Assembly: GCA_900554405.1 (NCBI GenBank) | Contig: USHI01000023.1 | Location: forward strand, 1-13,027 | Direction: 5' to 3' | DNA from: an uncultured Eubacteriales bacterium | GTDB lineage: Bacteria > Bacillota > Clostridia > Oscillospirales > CAG-382 | DNA: 13,027 nt | In this document: positions 8,131 to 13,027 of the stretch, in pieces | How positions within the stretch are numbered: position 1 is the first letter of the stretch | Layout: each line of letters opens with the position of its first letter | The notes under the pieces: generated by a model | The model's database searches: none | The model's input: the letters and a program-made list of their open reading frames with translations, nothing else | Told to the model about the DNA's origin: nothing | Translations under genes and position numbers: made by a program

Positions 8131-8155
8131 ACCGTTTGATGATACCACAAGCGGT
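8131..8155. promoter_or_regulatory. Candidate operator: imperfect inverted repeat over the -10 box
   Basis: The plus strand reads ACCGTTTG, 9 nt, CAAGCGGT. The two 8-bp arms are inverted repeats with one mismatch. The spacer holds the -10 hexamer of the transporter promoter, so a dimeric repressor bound here would block transcription. The match is short and could be chance; no regulator gene is in the window. Confidence 0.4.
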
Positions 8156-8167
8156 GTTTTTTGTCAA
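8139..8167 (-). promoter_or_regulatory. Sigma-A-type promoter of the transporter operon
   Basis: The minus strand has TTGACA (8162-8167), a 17-bp spacer and TATCAT (8139-8144), five of six matches to the -10 consensus and a perfect -35. Predicted start of transcription is near 8132, giving a leader of about 64 nt before the ATG at 8068. Confidence 0.85.
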
Positions 8168-8222
8168 GTATGCCTATAAAAGCAAGTGCAAAATGAGGCA
8201 TATTATACACATCAAATAGCGC

Positions 8223-8256
8223 AGCCGCCGTTCGGCATCGGCAGTCGCGGCTTTTT
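8223..8256 (+). terminator. Terminator-like hairpin with no gene upstream
   Basis: AGCCGC (8223-8228) pairs with GCGGCT (8247-8252), and the stem runs straight into five T residues on the plus strand (8252-8256). The loop is long (18 nt) with some weak inner pairing. No plus-strand gene lies between the transporter promoter and this point, so what it would terminate is unclear. Confidence 0.3.
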
Positions 8257-8448
8257 ACGAATCCGTTCATCGTTTGTGCAATATTCACCGAATATAAATT
8301 ATGCAATGCAAATGCGCACATCATGCCTTGCTCACGCCTCCGTAATTACCCGCATATTTCAAGGATAATTTAAGGTTTGATCGCAAAGTGTGATATTTTC
8401 GGCAAAGGTAATATTGACCAAATAATTATATACCTAAATGCGCCTTTT

Positions 8449-8487
8449 GCGCCGCCGCTGCAAGCCGTGCGGCGGTAACGGCGGCGC
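8449..8487. repeat. G+C-rich inverted repeat with two competing stems
   Basis: GCGCCGCCG (8449-8457) and CGGCGGCGC (8479-8487) are perfect 9-bp arms around 21 nt. A second stem, CCGCCGC (8452-8458) with GCGGCGG (8469-8475), shares the left arm, so the two folds exclude each other. No T-run follows on either strand, so it is not a standard terminator. Confidence 0.5.
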
Positions 8488-8510
8488 ACCCCATATTTTG
8501 CCAAATTTTC

Positions 8511-8526
8511 ATGTGCACATTGCACA
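8511..8526. repeat. Short palindrome of operator size
   Basis: ATGTGCACAT (8511-8520) is a perfect palindrome. It overlaps the inverted pair TGTGCA-N3-TGCACA (8512-8526). The size suits a protein-binding site, but no known consensus is matched and it lies about 165 bp from the nearest predicted promoter element. Confidence 0.25.
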
Positions 8527-8689
8527 AATCGGCGGCTGAAATTTCTACTTCGTAGCAAACGGCACAAAACATATGTTCTGCGTTCCGGCCGGCGTTTTCG
8601 GTTGCCGATGCAACAGAATTGCACATCTGCCGTGCATTTTTACGCCCGCGAACGGCGCGTTGTGACAAAATGCGAGCCCGCCGCAGATG

Positions 8690-8708
8690 TATAATACGCA
8701 CAAAGGGG
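8690..8708 (+). promoter_or_regulatory. Possible -10 element and ribosome binding site of spoIIAA
   Basis: TATAAT is present at 8690-8695 and AAAGGGG at 8702-8708, 8 nt before the spoIIAA start. No -35 box lies at the right distance (GTGACA at 8662-8667 is 22 bp away). If the -10 is real the leader is only about 15 nt. In Bacillus this operon uses sigma-H, and I could not find a clear sigma-H site. The ribosome binding site is more secure than the promoter. Confidence 0.35.
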
Positions 8709-8716
8709 TTGAAGAA

Positions 8717-9028
8717 ATGGAAATACACTACAAACGCGGCGATAAAAACTCGGTCGCCTATATTGTCGGCGAGGTCGACCATCACAATGCAAAGACCGCC
8801 CGCGAGTCCATAGACAAGAGGATCGCCGAATACGGAAGCGAATGCTTCGGGCTGGATCTTTCGGGGGTGACCTTCTGCGATTCATCCGGACTCGGGCTGG
8901 TGATGGGGCGTATGAAGAAATGCGCCGAATGCGGGAGCGAGCTTATCATACTCAATCCCTCCCCTGCGGCATACAAGATACTGAAGATCGCCGGAATGGA
9001 CAAACTGTTGAAAATAAGGAGCGAATGA
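8717..9028 (+). CDS. spoIIAA: Anti-sigma F factor antagonist SpoIIAA
   Basis: This 103-residue STAS-domain protein releases sigma-F from the anti-sigma factor SpoIIAB in the forespore. The signature is clear: GEVDHHNAK at 18-26, matching GELDHH of Bacillus SpoIIAA, then LDLSGVTFCDSSGLGLVMGR at 46-65. In that motif Ser56, after Asp55, aligns with the serine phosphorylated by SpoIIAB (Ser58 in Bacillus subtilis). The ATG at 8717 is chosen because AAAGGGG lies 8 nt upstream; an in-frame ATG at 8687 would add ten residues without a site. It is slightly shorter than the Bacillus protein (117), ending soon after the last helix. Its stop overlaps the spoIIAB start (ATGA). The neighbouring spoIIAB and sigF separate it from stress-response RsbV relatives. 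Confidence 0.95.
   Translation: MEIHYKRGDKNSVAYIVGEVDHHNAKTARESIDKRIAEYGSECFGLDLSGVTFCDSSGLGLVMGRMKKCAECGSELIILNPSPAAYKILKIAGMDKLLKIRSE
9016..9021 (+). promoter_or_regulatory. Ribosome binding site of spoIIAB, bearing on its start
   Basis: AAGGAG lies within the end of spoIIAA. It is only 3 nt from the ATG at 9025 but 9 nt from an in-frame GTG at 9031. Spacing favours GTG; the ATGA overlap and codon preference favour ATG. The choice changes only two residues. Confidence 0.6.
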
Positions 9029-9480
9029 CCGTGAAAAACAAAATAATCAATTCCATGAAGATCGAATTCCGCGCCAAGAGCGCAAACGAAGCCTTTGCAA
9101 GGAGCGCAGTTGCCTCATTTGCCTCGCTTTGCGACCCGAGCGTCGGCGTAATAGCCGATATAAAGACTATCGTAAGCGAAGCGGTAACAAACGCTGTTGT
9201 TCACGCTTATGCGGACAAGCCCGACCGGAGCGCCTGCCCGGTTTACATAATCTGCGATCTTTATGATAACGGAAGGCTGCGTATAAAGATACGCGACCAT
9301 GGAAGAGGAATAGAGGATATCACGCGCGCCATGGAGCCGATGTTCACCACGGATGCGGAAAACGAGCGCAGCGGAATGGGGTTCACCGTTATGCAGAGCT
9401 TTTCCGACCGCATTTCGGTACGTTCCGCACCCGGAAAGGGGACCACGGTAACTCTGGTAAAGGAGCTTCTCGGGAATTGA
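9025..9480 (+). CDS. spoIIAB: Anti-sigma F factor SpoIIAB, serine kinase
   Basis: This 151-residue GHKL-family protein binds and inhibits sigma-F, and phosphorylates SpoIIAA on serine with ATP. The ATP-binding boxes are present: N-box SEAVTNAVVHAY at 51-62, with the metal-binding Asn56; G1 box DHGRGI at 91-96; and G2 region ERSGMGFTVM at 114-123. FTT near 107 matches the Bacillus protein (PLFTTKPELERSGMGFT). Length is close to the 146 residues of Bacillus subtilis SpoIIAB. The start is either ATG 9025, which overlaps the spoIIAA stop as ATGA, or GTG 9031, which is better spaced from AAGGAG; the two extra residues fall outside the conserved fold. The stop overlaps the sigF start (TTGA). Context and motifs favour SpoIIAB over RsbW. 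Confidence 0.95.
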   Translation: MTVKNKIINSMKIEFRAKSANEAFARSAVASFASLCDPSVGVIADIKTIVSEAVTNAVVHAYADKPDRSACPVYIICDLYDNGRLRIKIRDHGRGIEDITRAMEPMFTTDAENERSGMGFTVMQSFSDRISVRSAPGKGTTVTLVKELLGN

Positions 9481-10175
9481 ATGCGGAAAAGGCACGCCTT
9501 ATCGCACTTGCTGCGGAGGGCGACCGTGATGCCGCCGAAGCGCTCATACGCGACAACGCCGGGCTGGTACGCTCGATAGCACGGCGGTTCACCGGGCGCG
9601 GGGTGGATTACGACGATCTGTGCCAGCTCGGCAATATCGGAATGCTGAAAGCCATACGGAATTTCCGGCTTGAAATGGGCACGGAGTTTTCCACATATGC
9701 GGTGCCGCTGATTATCGGGGAAATAAAAAGGTTTCTGCGCGACGACGGCAGCATAAAAATCGGGCGCGAGATAAAAAAGCGCGCTTATGCCGCAAAGGCG
9801 TTCCGCGAAAGCTTTATGGCACAAAACGGGCGCGAACCCACTGTTTCGGAGCTTGCGGCGGGCTGCGGAATGAGCGAAGAGGATGCCGTCGAATGCATAT
9901 CCGCGACGGTAGGAACGGTATCGCTTTCGAACCCGGTAGGCGAAGCAGAACTGATAGATTTTATCGGCGCCGATTTCACGCCGGAAACAAACGAAAAGAT
10001 CGCCCTCGAACAGGCGATCGAAAAGCTTGATTCGGAAGAACGCGAAATAATCGGATTGCGCTACTATCGCGGTATGACACAATCCGAAACAGGCAGAATG
10101 ATGGGGCTGACACAGGTAACGGTTTCGCGCCGCGAGGCAAAAGCGCTGCGACGGCTGCGGGAGGAGCTGGTTTAG
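9477..10175 (+). CDS. sigF: Sporulation sigma factor F
   Basis: This 232-residue sigma-70-family protein is the first forespore-specific sigma factor. Region 2 lies at about 27-92, with DYDDLCQLGNIGMLKAIRNF and FSTYAVPLIIGEIKRFLRDD, the core-binding and -10 recognition segments. Region 3 is about 97-145. Region 4 (about 175-230) carries LDSEEREIIGLRYYRGMTQS and a helix-turn-helix ending VTVSRREAKALRRL. No other start is available in frame, so translation must begin at the TTG at 9477, which overlaps the spoIIAB stop as TTGA; AAAGGAG (9459-9465) is 11 nt upstream. The TTG may lower yield relative to the anti-sigma factor. Sigma-G is the nearest alternative, but position behind spoIIAA-spoIIAB decides for sigma-F. 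The stop codon overlaps that of the convergent gene on the other strand. Confidence 0.95.
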   Translation: MNAEKARLIALAAEGDRDAAEALIRDNAGLVRSIARRFTGRGVDYDDLCQLGNIGMLKAIRNFRLEMGTEFSTYAVPLIIGEIKRFLRDDGSIKIGREIKKRAYAAKAFRESFMAQNGREPTVSELAAGCGMSEEDAVECISATVGTVSLSNPVGEAELIDFIGADFTPETNEKIALEQAIEKLDSEEREIIGLRYYRGMTQSETGRMMGLTQVTVSRREAKALRRLREELV

Positions 10176-10747
10176 TGTCCGCCCTTCCCCGCCCCGGTCA
10201 CGCGGAGCATTTCGGCAATGCCGCGAGCGGGCTCGCTTTCCTCCACCGGCAGGTTTGTCATGCACAAAAGCCCGAGAACCGGATCGTTCACCTGAGTGAA
10301 AATAACGAAAAAGGAAAGCTCATTATCGAAAACATACAGATCCCGCGGGAGAAAATTGCTTTTATCGGGATAAAACGAGCGCATATCGCGGATACAGAAG
10401 GCAATGTCGGCACCGTTCATCCGAATGATTCCCGAACGCGGCATATGCCTGTTTACGGCTGCACCGCGGCTCTTTGCGGTGCTTTTATCCCACATCAGCA
10501 TGAGCTCGCCGCGGCGCTCGACCTCGGCAAGTGCGCCGTCAAAGGATATACGGTTGTACGGCCGCACTACCTCCCAGATAAATCCGCAGGCAGCCGAAAC
10601 GCCGTAGCAATCCTCCAAACCCATTATACTGCGGTAATAAGGAAGATCCTTGTCGGCGAACCCGGCTATAAATCTTTTTCGCTCTCGCTGCTCCGCGCTG
10701 CGTGGGAGCGGTATATATTCCCTTCCGCAAATGGTTTTTACCGCCAT
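10172..10747 (-). CDS. Hypothetical protein, last gene of the der-plsY-rarA operon
   Basis: I do not recognise this 191-residue protein. It appears soluble: no signal peptide and no convincing membrane helix, the most hydrophobic stretch (about 144-162, LSFFVIFTQVNDPVLGLLC) being interrupted by polar residues. The N-terminus is basic (RSAEQRERKRF). Five cysteines are scattered without a metal-site pattern. Notable motifs are YYRSIMGLEDCYGVSAACGF at 37-56 and LPRDLYVFDNELSFFVIF at 133-150. It is likely a real gene: its start overlaps the rarA stop by one base (TAATG), AAAGGA lies about 9 nt upstream, and the frame fills the whole space between rarA and sigF. Its last codons and TAA stop overlap the sigF stop by 4 nt. 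Coupling to rarA hints at co-expression only; no function is assigned. Confidence 0.75.
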   Translation of the reverse strand: MAVKTICGREYIPLPRSAEQRERKRFIAGFADKDLPYYRSIMGLEDCYGVSAACGFIWEVVRPYNRISFDGALAEVERRGELMLMWDKSTAKSRGAAVNRHMPRSGIIRMNGADIAFCIRDMRSFYPDKSNFLPRDLYVFDNELSFFVIFTQVNDPVLGLLCMTNLPVEESEPARGIAEMLRVTGAGKGGH

Positions 10748-11991
10748 TATTTATCATCCTTTGCCGCGGCGCGGATAAAATTGCGGTATTCGAGCGCGGC
10801 ACGTTCGGTCTTGTTATCGCCGAAGGTATAAAACTCGCCCTCGCGGATATCCACAGGCAAATACCTTTGGTTTACATAATGATTTTTGTACATATGCGGA
10901 TATTTATATCCGGTATCGGCATCCGGGCGGTGCGTATCGCGCAGATACGGCGGTATTTCCGTACCTCTTCCGGCATTTATCGCGCCGACAGCCGCCGCAT
11001 ATGCATTATATGCCGAATTGGATTTCGGGGCGGTCGCAAGAAGTATCACCGCATCCGAAAGCGGCAGTGTCGCTTCCGGCAAGCCGACGGAAACGGCGAT
11101 ATCCACGCAGGATTTCACAATGGGGATACACATCGGGTATGCAAGCCCGACATCCTCGCAGGCCATGATCATCAGCCTGCGGCAGGCTGATATCAGATCG
11201 CCGCCTTCGAGTATCCTGGCAAGATAAAACACGGCTGCATCCGGATCCGAACCCCGCACCGATTTCTGAAACGCGCTCAGAAGATCGTAATGCCCGTCAC
11301 CGTCGCGGTCGAAGCGCATCGAGGAGCGCTGCGAAAGCGAACGTGCAAGCTCCTTATCCAAAACGTTATCGCAGGAATAATAGAGGTTTTCGAGCGTGCC
11401 GAGCGCTTTTCTCACATCGCCACCGCTTCCGCGGGCAATGGCAAGAAGAGTATCGTCGTCGCAGCTCTTTTCGCAACCGCTTTCGGAATTGCATATCCCG
11501 AGCGCACGCCGGAGCGCGGGAAGCATATCCTGCTCTGCCACGGGCTTAAACTCGAAAACGCTGGAACGCGAAAGCAACGCGGGATAAAGCGAAAAGAAGG
11601 GGTTTTCAGTCGTGGAGCATATAAGCGTGACTCTACCGTCCTCCACATATTCCAGCAGCGACTGCTGCTGTTTTTTATTGAAATACTGTATTTCGTCGAT
11701 ATAAAGGATTATTCCGTCGTACGCCGTGACGGTATGTGAAAGCGCAAGTATATCCTTTATATCCGAAAGCGATGCCGTTGTTGCGTTTATACGGTAGAAT
11801 TCCCTGCCGTAATTCTTGGCGATGATATCCGCAACCGTCGTCTTGCCGGTACCCGGCGGGCCGTAAAACACAAGCGAGGGCAGATGGCCGCTTTCCATGA
11901 TACGGCGAAACGGCGCGCCCGGAGCGAGAAGGTGCTTCTGCCCCGCGACTTCATCAAAGCTTTTCGGGCGTACACGGTCGGCAAGCGGCAT
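10747..11991 (-). CDS. rarA: Replication-associated recombination protein A (MgsA/WRNIP1-family AAA ATPase)
   Basis: This 414-residue AAA+ ATPase acts at stalled replication forks and belongs to the RarA/MgsA/WRNIP1 family, related to clamp-loader subunits. Visible motifs are the N-terminal RPKSFDEVAGQKHLL; Walker A GPPGTGKTT at 44-52; Walker B ILYIDEIQYFNKKQQ from about 95; sensor 1 CSTTENP at about 125; the arginine finger in LLSRSSVF (Arg142); and sensor 2 GGDVRKAL near 190. The C-terminal half has SDPDAAVFYLARILEGGDLI and YPHMYKNHYVNQRYLP, both typical of RarA oligomerisation domains. Length suits the family (about 420-450). I start at ATG 11991, 8 nt from AAGGAG (12000-12005), rather than the GTG at 12000, which lies inside that site. 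It follows plsY by 12 nt and overlaps the next gene by one base. Confidence 0.95.
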   Translation of the reverse strand: MPLADRVRPKSFDEVAGQKHLLAPGAPFRRIMESGHLPSLVFYGPPGTGKTTVADIIAKNYGREFYRINATTASLSDIKDILALSHTVTAYDGIILYIDEIQYFNKKQQQSLLEYVEDGRVTLICSTTENPFFSLYPALLSRSSVFEFKPVAEQDMLPALRRALGICNSESGCEKSCDDDTLLAIARGSGGDVRKALGTLENLYYSCDNVLDKELARSLSQRSSMRFDRDGDGHYDLLSAFQKSVRGSDPDAAVFYLARILEGGDLISACRRLMIMACEDVGLAYPMCIPIVKSCVDIAVSVGLPEATLPLSDAVILLATAPKSNSAYNAYAAAVGAINAGRGTEIPPYLRDTHRPDADTGYKYPHMYKNHYVNQRYLPVDIREGEFYTFGDNKTERAALEYRNFIRAAAKDDK

Positions 11992-11999
11992 TTTGTTCA

Positions 12000-12005
12000 C
12001 TCCTT
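12000..12005 (-). promoter_or_regulatory. Ribosome binding site that fixes the rarA start
   Basis: AAGGAG is 8 nt before the ATG at 11991 and shares bases with the plsY stop codon (TAAGGAG). The in-frame GTG at 12000 uses the last base of the site itself, so it cannot be the start served by it. Confidence 0.8.
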
Positions 12006-12720
12006 ACTTTTTTTCATCCTTCTTTTTGTGAAAGCTGAATTTGGATTCCTGATTATTGAAGATACGGTAGATATTCGAGCGGTGCATGAAAATGACGAGA
12101 GCACCGACAAACAGCGCAAATACAAGCGAAAAAGTGGGGCGACCCACGGAAAGGTCAGAAGAGTAATACACCGCAGCCGGATAGCACATCGCCGCAATGA
12201 CGGATGCAAGCGAAACATAGCGCGTTATCAGCAGGACGAGCGCAAACACGACAAATAGAACAAGAAAGATCAACGGGTCGAGCAGAAGAATCATCGTAGC
12301 GGCGGTAAGAACTCCCTTGCCGCCCCTGAAATGATAATACACCGGGAAGATATGCCCGAGAATGCAGAAGAGTCCCGCAAGATACGCCCCCTCCTGCGAG
12401 GCGAGAACCGCGCCTATGACAACGGATGCCACCTGTTTGCCGATATCACCCGCAAGCGTGAGCAGAGCCCCCTCCTTGCCATAGACACGGTGCATATTCG
12501 TAAGCCCGGCATTGCCGCTGCCGAACGAGCGTATATCCTGCCCGAACTTCTTTTTGGAAACGATTATCCCGAAATTGAGCGAGCCGAGCAGATAAGCCGC
12601 CGCCGCCGTAATAACCCAGGCAAGCACGACCACTGCCTTTGCGGAATTCCCCTCGAGCCCGGATGCGGCGCGGATCATCACGCCGAAAGCGCCGGGTATC
12701 AGCCTGTACAACCAGATCAT
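12004..12720 (-). CDS. plsY: Glycerol-3-phosphate acyltransferase PlsY
   Basis: This membrane enzyme transfers an acyl group from acyl-phosphate to sn-glycerol-3-phosphate, giving lysophosphatidic acid, the first committed step of phospholipid synthesis in most Gram-positives. All three family motifs are seen: SFGSGNAGLTNMHRVYGKEG at 65-84, GHIFPVYYHFRGGKGV at 122-137, and HRSNIYRIFNNQESKF at 213-228. About five to seven hydrophobic segments separate them. At 238 residues it is longer than the usual 190-215, because about 30 residues precede the normal first helix (from about 33). The start at 12720 is supported by the ATGA overlap with der and by AAGGGG about 8 nt upstream. The tail is lysine-rich (HKKKDEKK). 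The der-plsY pairing is common in Clostridia. Confidence 0.95.
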   Translation of the reverse strand: MIWLYRLIPGAFGVMIRAASGLEGNSAKAVVVLAWVITAAAAYLLGSLNFGIIVSKKKFGQDIRSFGSGNAGLTNMHRVYGKEGALLTLAGDIGKQVASVVIGAVLASQEGAYLAGLFCILGHIFPVYYHFRGGKGVLTAATMILLLDPLIFLVLFVVFALVLLITRYVSLASVIAAMCYPAAVYYSSDLSVGRPTFSLVFALFVGALVIFMHRSNIYRIFNNQESKFSFHKKKDEKK

Positions 12721-13027
12721 ACGTTTATCCCCTTCGGCTGTTCGCCCTTTTGTTTTATAACGAGCTTTATCGGTGTGCCGGCGAAATCGAACGCTTCGCG
12801 CAGGCAGTTTTCGATATAGCGCTGGTAGGAAAAATGAAACAGCTCAGCATCGTTGCAGAAAATAACGAAGGTCGGAGGGCAGATGCCCGTCTGTGTCATG
12901 TAATAAATGCGAAGCCTTCTGCCCTTATCGGACGGCGGCTGAACCCGCGCCGTTATCTCCGAAAGGAAATCGTTCAGCAGCCCGGTGGTTATTCTGCGGC
13001 GGGCGTTGGCGTATACCTCGTTTATCA
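12717..13027 (-). CDS. der: Ribosome-assembly GTPase Der (EngA), C-terminal end
   Basis: The frame is open from the window edge and ends at TGA 12717-12719, giving the last 102 residues of a longer protein. It is the KH-like C-terminal domain of the double-GTPase Der, needed for 50S ribosomal subunit assembly. Diagnostic stretches are INEVYANARRRITTGLLNDF, DKGRRLRIYYMTQTGICPPT, FVIFCNDAELFHFSYQRYIE and AFDFAGTPIKLVIKQK, nearly motif for motif the end of Bacillus subtilis Der. Both GTPase domains lie outside the window. The stop overlaps the plsY start (ATGA), so der heads or precedes the operon that continues through plsY and rarA. Confidence 0.95.
   Translation of the reverse strand, partial: INEVYANARRRITTGLLNDFLSEITARVQPPSDKGRRLRIYYMTQTGICPPTFVIFCNDAELFHFSYQRYIENCLREAFDFAGTPIKLVIKQKGEQPKGINV

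Larger units (their letters stand above)
8168..8689. other. Divergent intergenic region without a convincing gene
   Basis: About 520 bp separate the transporter promoter from the spoIIA promoter area. Open frames crossing it lack ribosome binding sites and recognisable domains, and most run antisense into spoIIAA, so I call none. It holds a terminator-like hairpin (8223-8256), a long G+C-rich inverted repeat (8449-8487) and a palindrome (8511-8526). I see no tRNA, riboswitch or mobile element. It could be a decayed gene, a small RNA locus or an extended control region. Confidence 0.5.

Noticed and set aside
8414..8439. TTGACC followed by A+T-rich sequence as a plus-strand promoter
   Set aside because: No acceptable -10 hexamer lies 16-18 bp downstream, and it is far from spoIIAA.
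8426..8785. Minus-strand open frame of 119 codons upstream of and overlapping spoIIAA
   Set aside because: It overlaps spoIIAA antisense, has no ribosome binding site and shows no recognisable motif. It could be chance in G+C-rich inverted-repeat sequence.
8842..9024. Upstream extension of the spoIIAB frame to 8842
   Set aside because: It would overlap most of spoIIAA; the SpoIIAB fold begins after 9025 and the ATGA or GTG start there is well supported.
1..13027. CRISPR arrays, tRNA or rRNA genes, insertion sequences, toxin-antitoxin or defence genes
   Set aside because: No regularly spaced repeats, cloverleaf or rRNA-like sequence, transposase motifs or terminal repeats were seen, and coding sequence fills nearly all of the window.

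Overview
The window looks like chromosomal DNA of an endospore-forming Bacillota, most likely a class Clostridia gut-type organism. The evidence is a complete spoIIAA-spoIIAB-sigF operon, strong AAAGGAGG-type ribosome binding sites, and a large MalEFG-type carbohydrate ABC transporter operon. I see no RNA genes, insertion sequences, CRISPR arrays or phage genes. Nothing here was searched against databases; all family names are from recognition of motifs.

Left region (1-8167, all minus strand). Reading 8068 down to 1, one tightly packed operon encodes: an unusually large (1135 aa) secreted solute-binding protein, whose N-terminal half carries two related beta-sandwich, carbohydrate-binding-like modules; two inner-membrane permease subunits with EAA loops; a 737 aa membrane protein joining an extracytoplasmic six-bladed NHL propeller, TPRs and a Yip1-like membrane domain; and the N-terminal 186 residues of a secreted DUF5696-like protein that runs off the left edge. 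Junctions are 1-nt overlaps or gaps of 1-17 nt, and several Shine-Dalgarno sequences overlap the preceding stop codon. A clear sigma-A-type promoter (TTGACA, 17 bp, TATCAT) precedes the operon. Its -10 box sits inside a 25-bp imperfect inverted repeat, and a hairpin lies near the start of the predicted leader. No ATPase gene is in the window. This operon is the best candidate for a poorly described system: a glycan importer with accessory surface-exposed propeller and DUF5696 proteins.

Middle region (8168-10175, plus strand). A divergent intergenic stretch of about 520 bp with hairpins and palindromes but no convincing gene leads into spoIIAA, spoIIAB and sigF, which are joined by 4-nt overlaps (ATGA and TTGA). 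They encode the forespore-specific sigma-F and its partner-switching regulators.

Right region (10172-13027, minus strand). A housekeeping operon reads der (C-terminal end only), plsY, rarA and an unrecognised 191 aa gene, with 1-4 nt overlaps or gaps of about 12 nt. The last gene converges on sigF and overlaps it by 4 nt, leaving no room for a terminator between the two operons.
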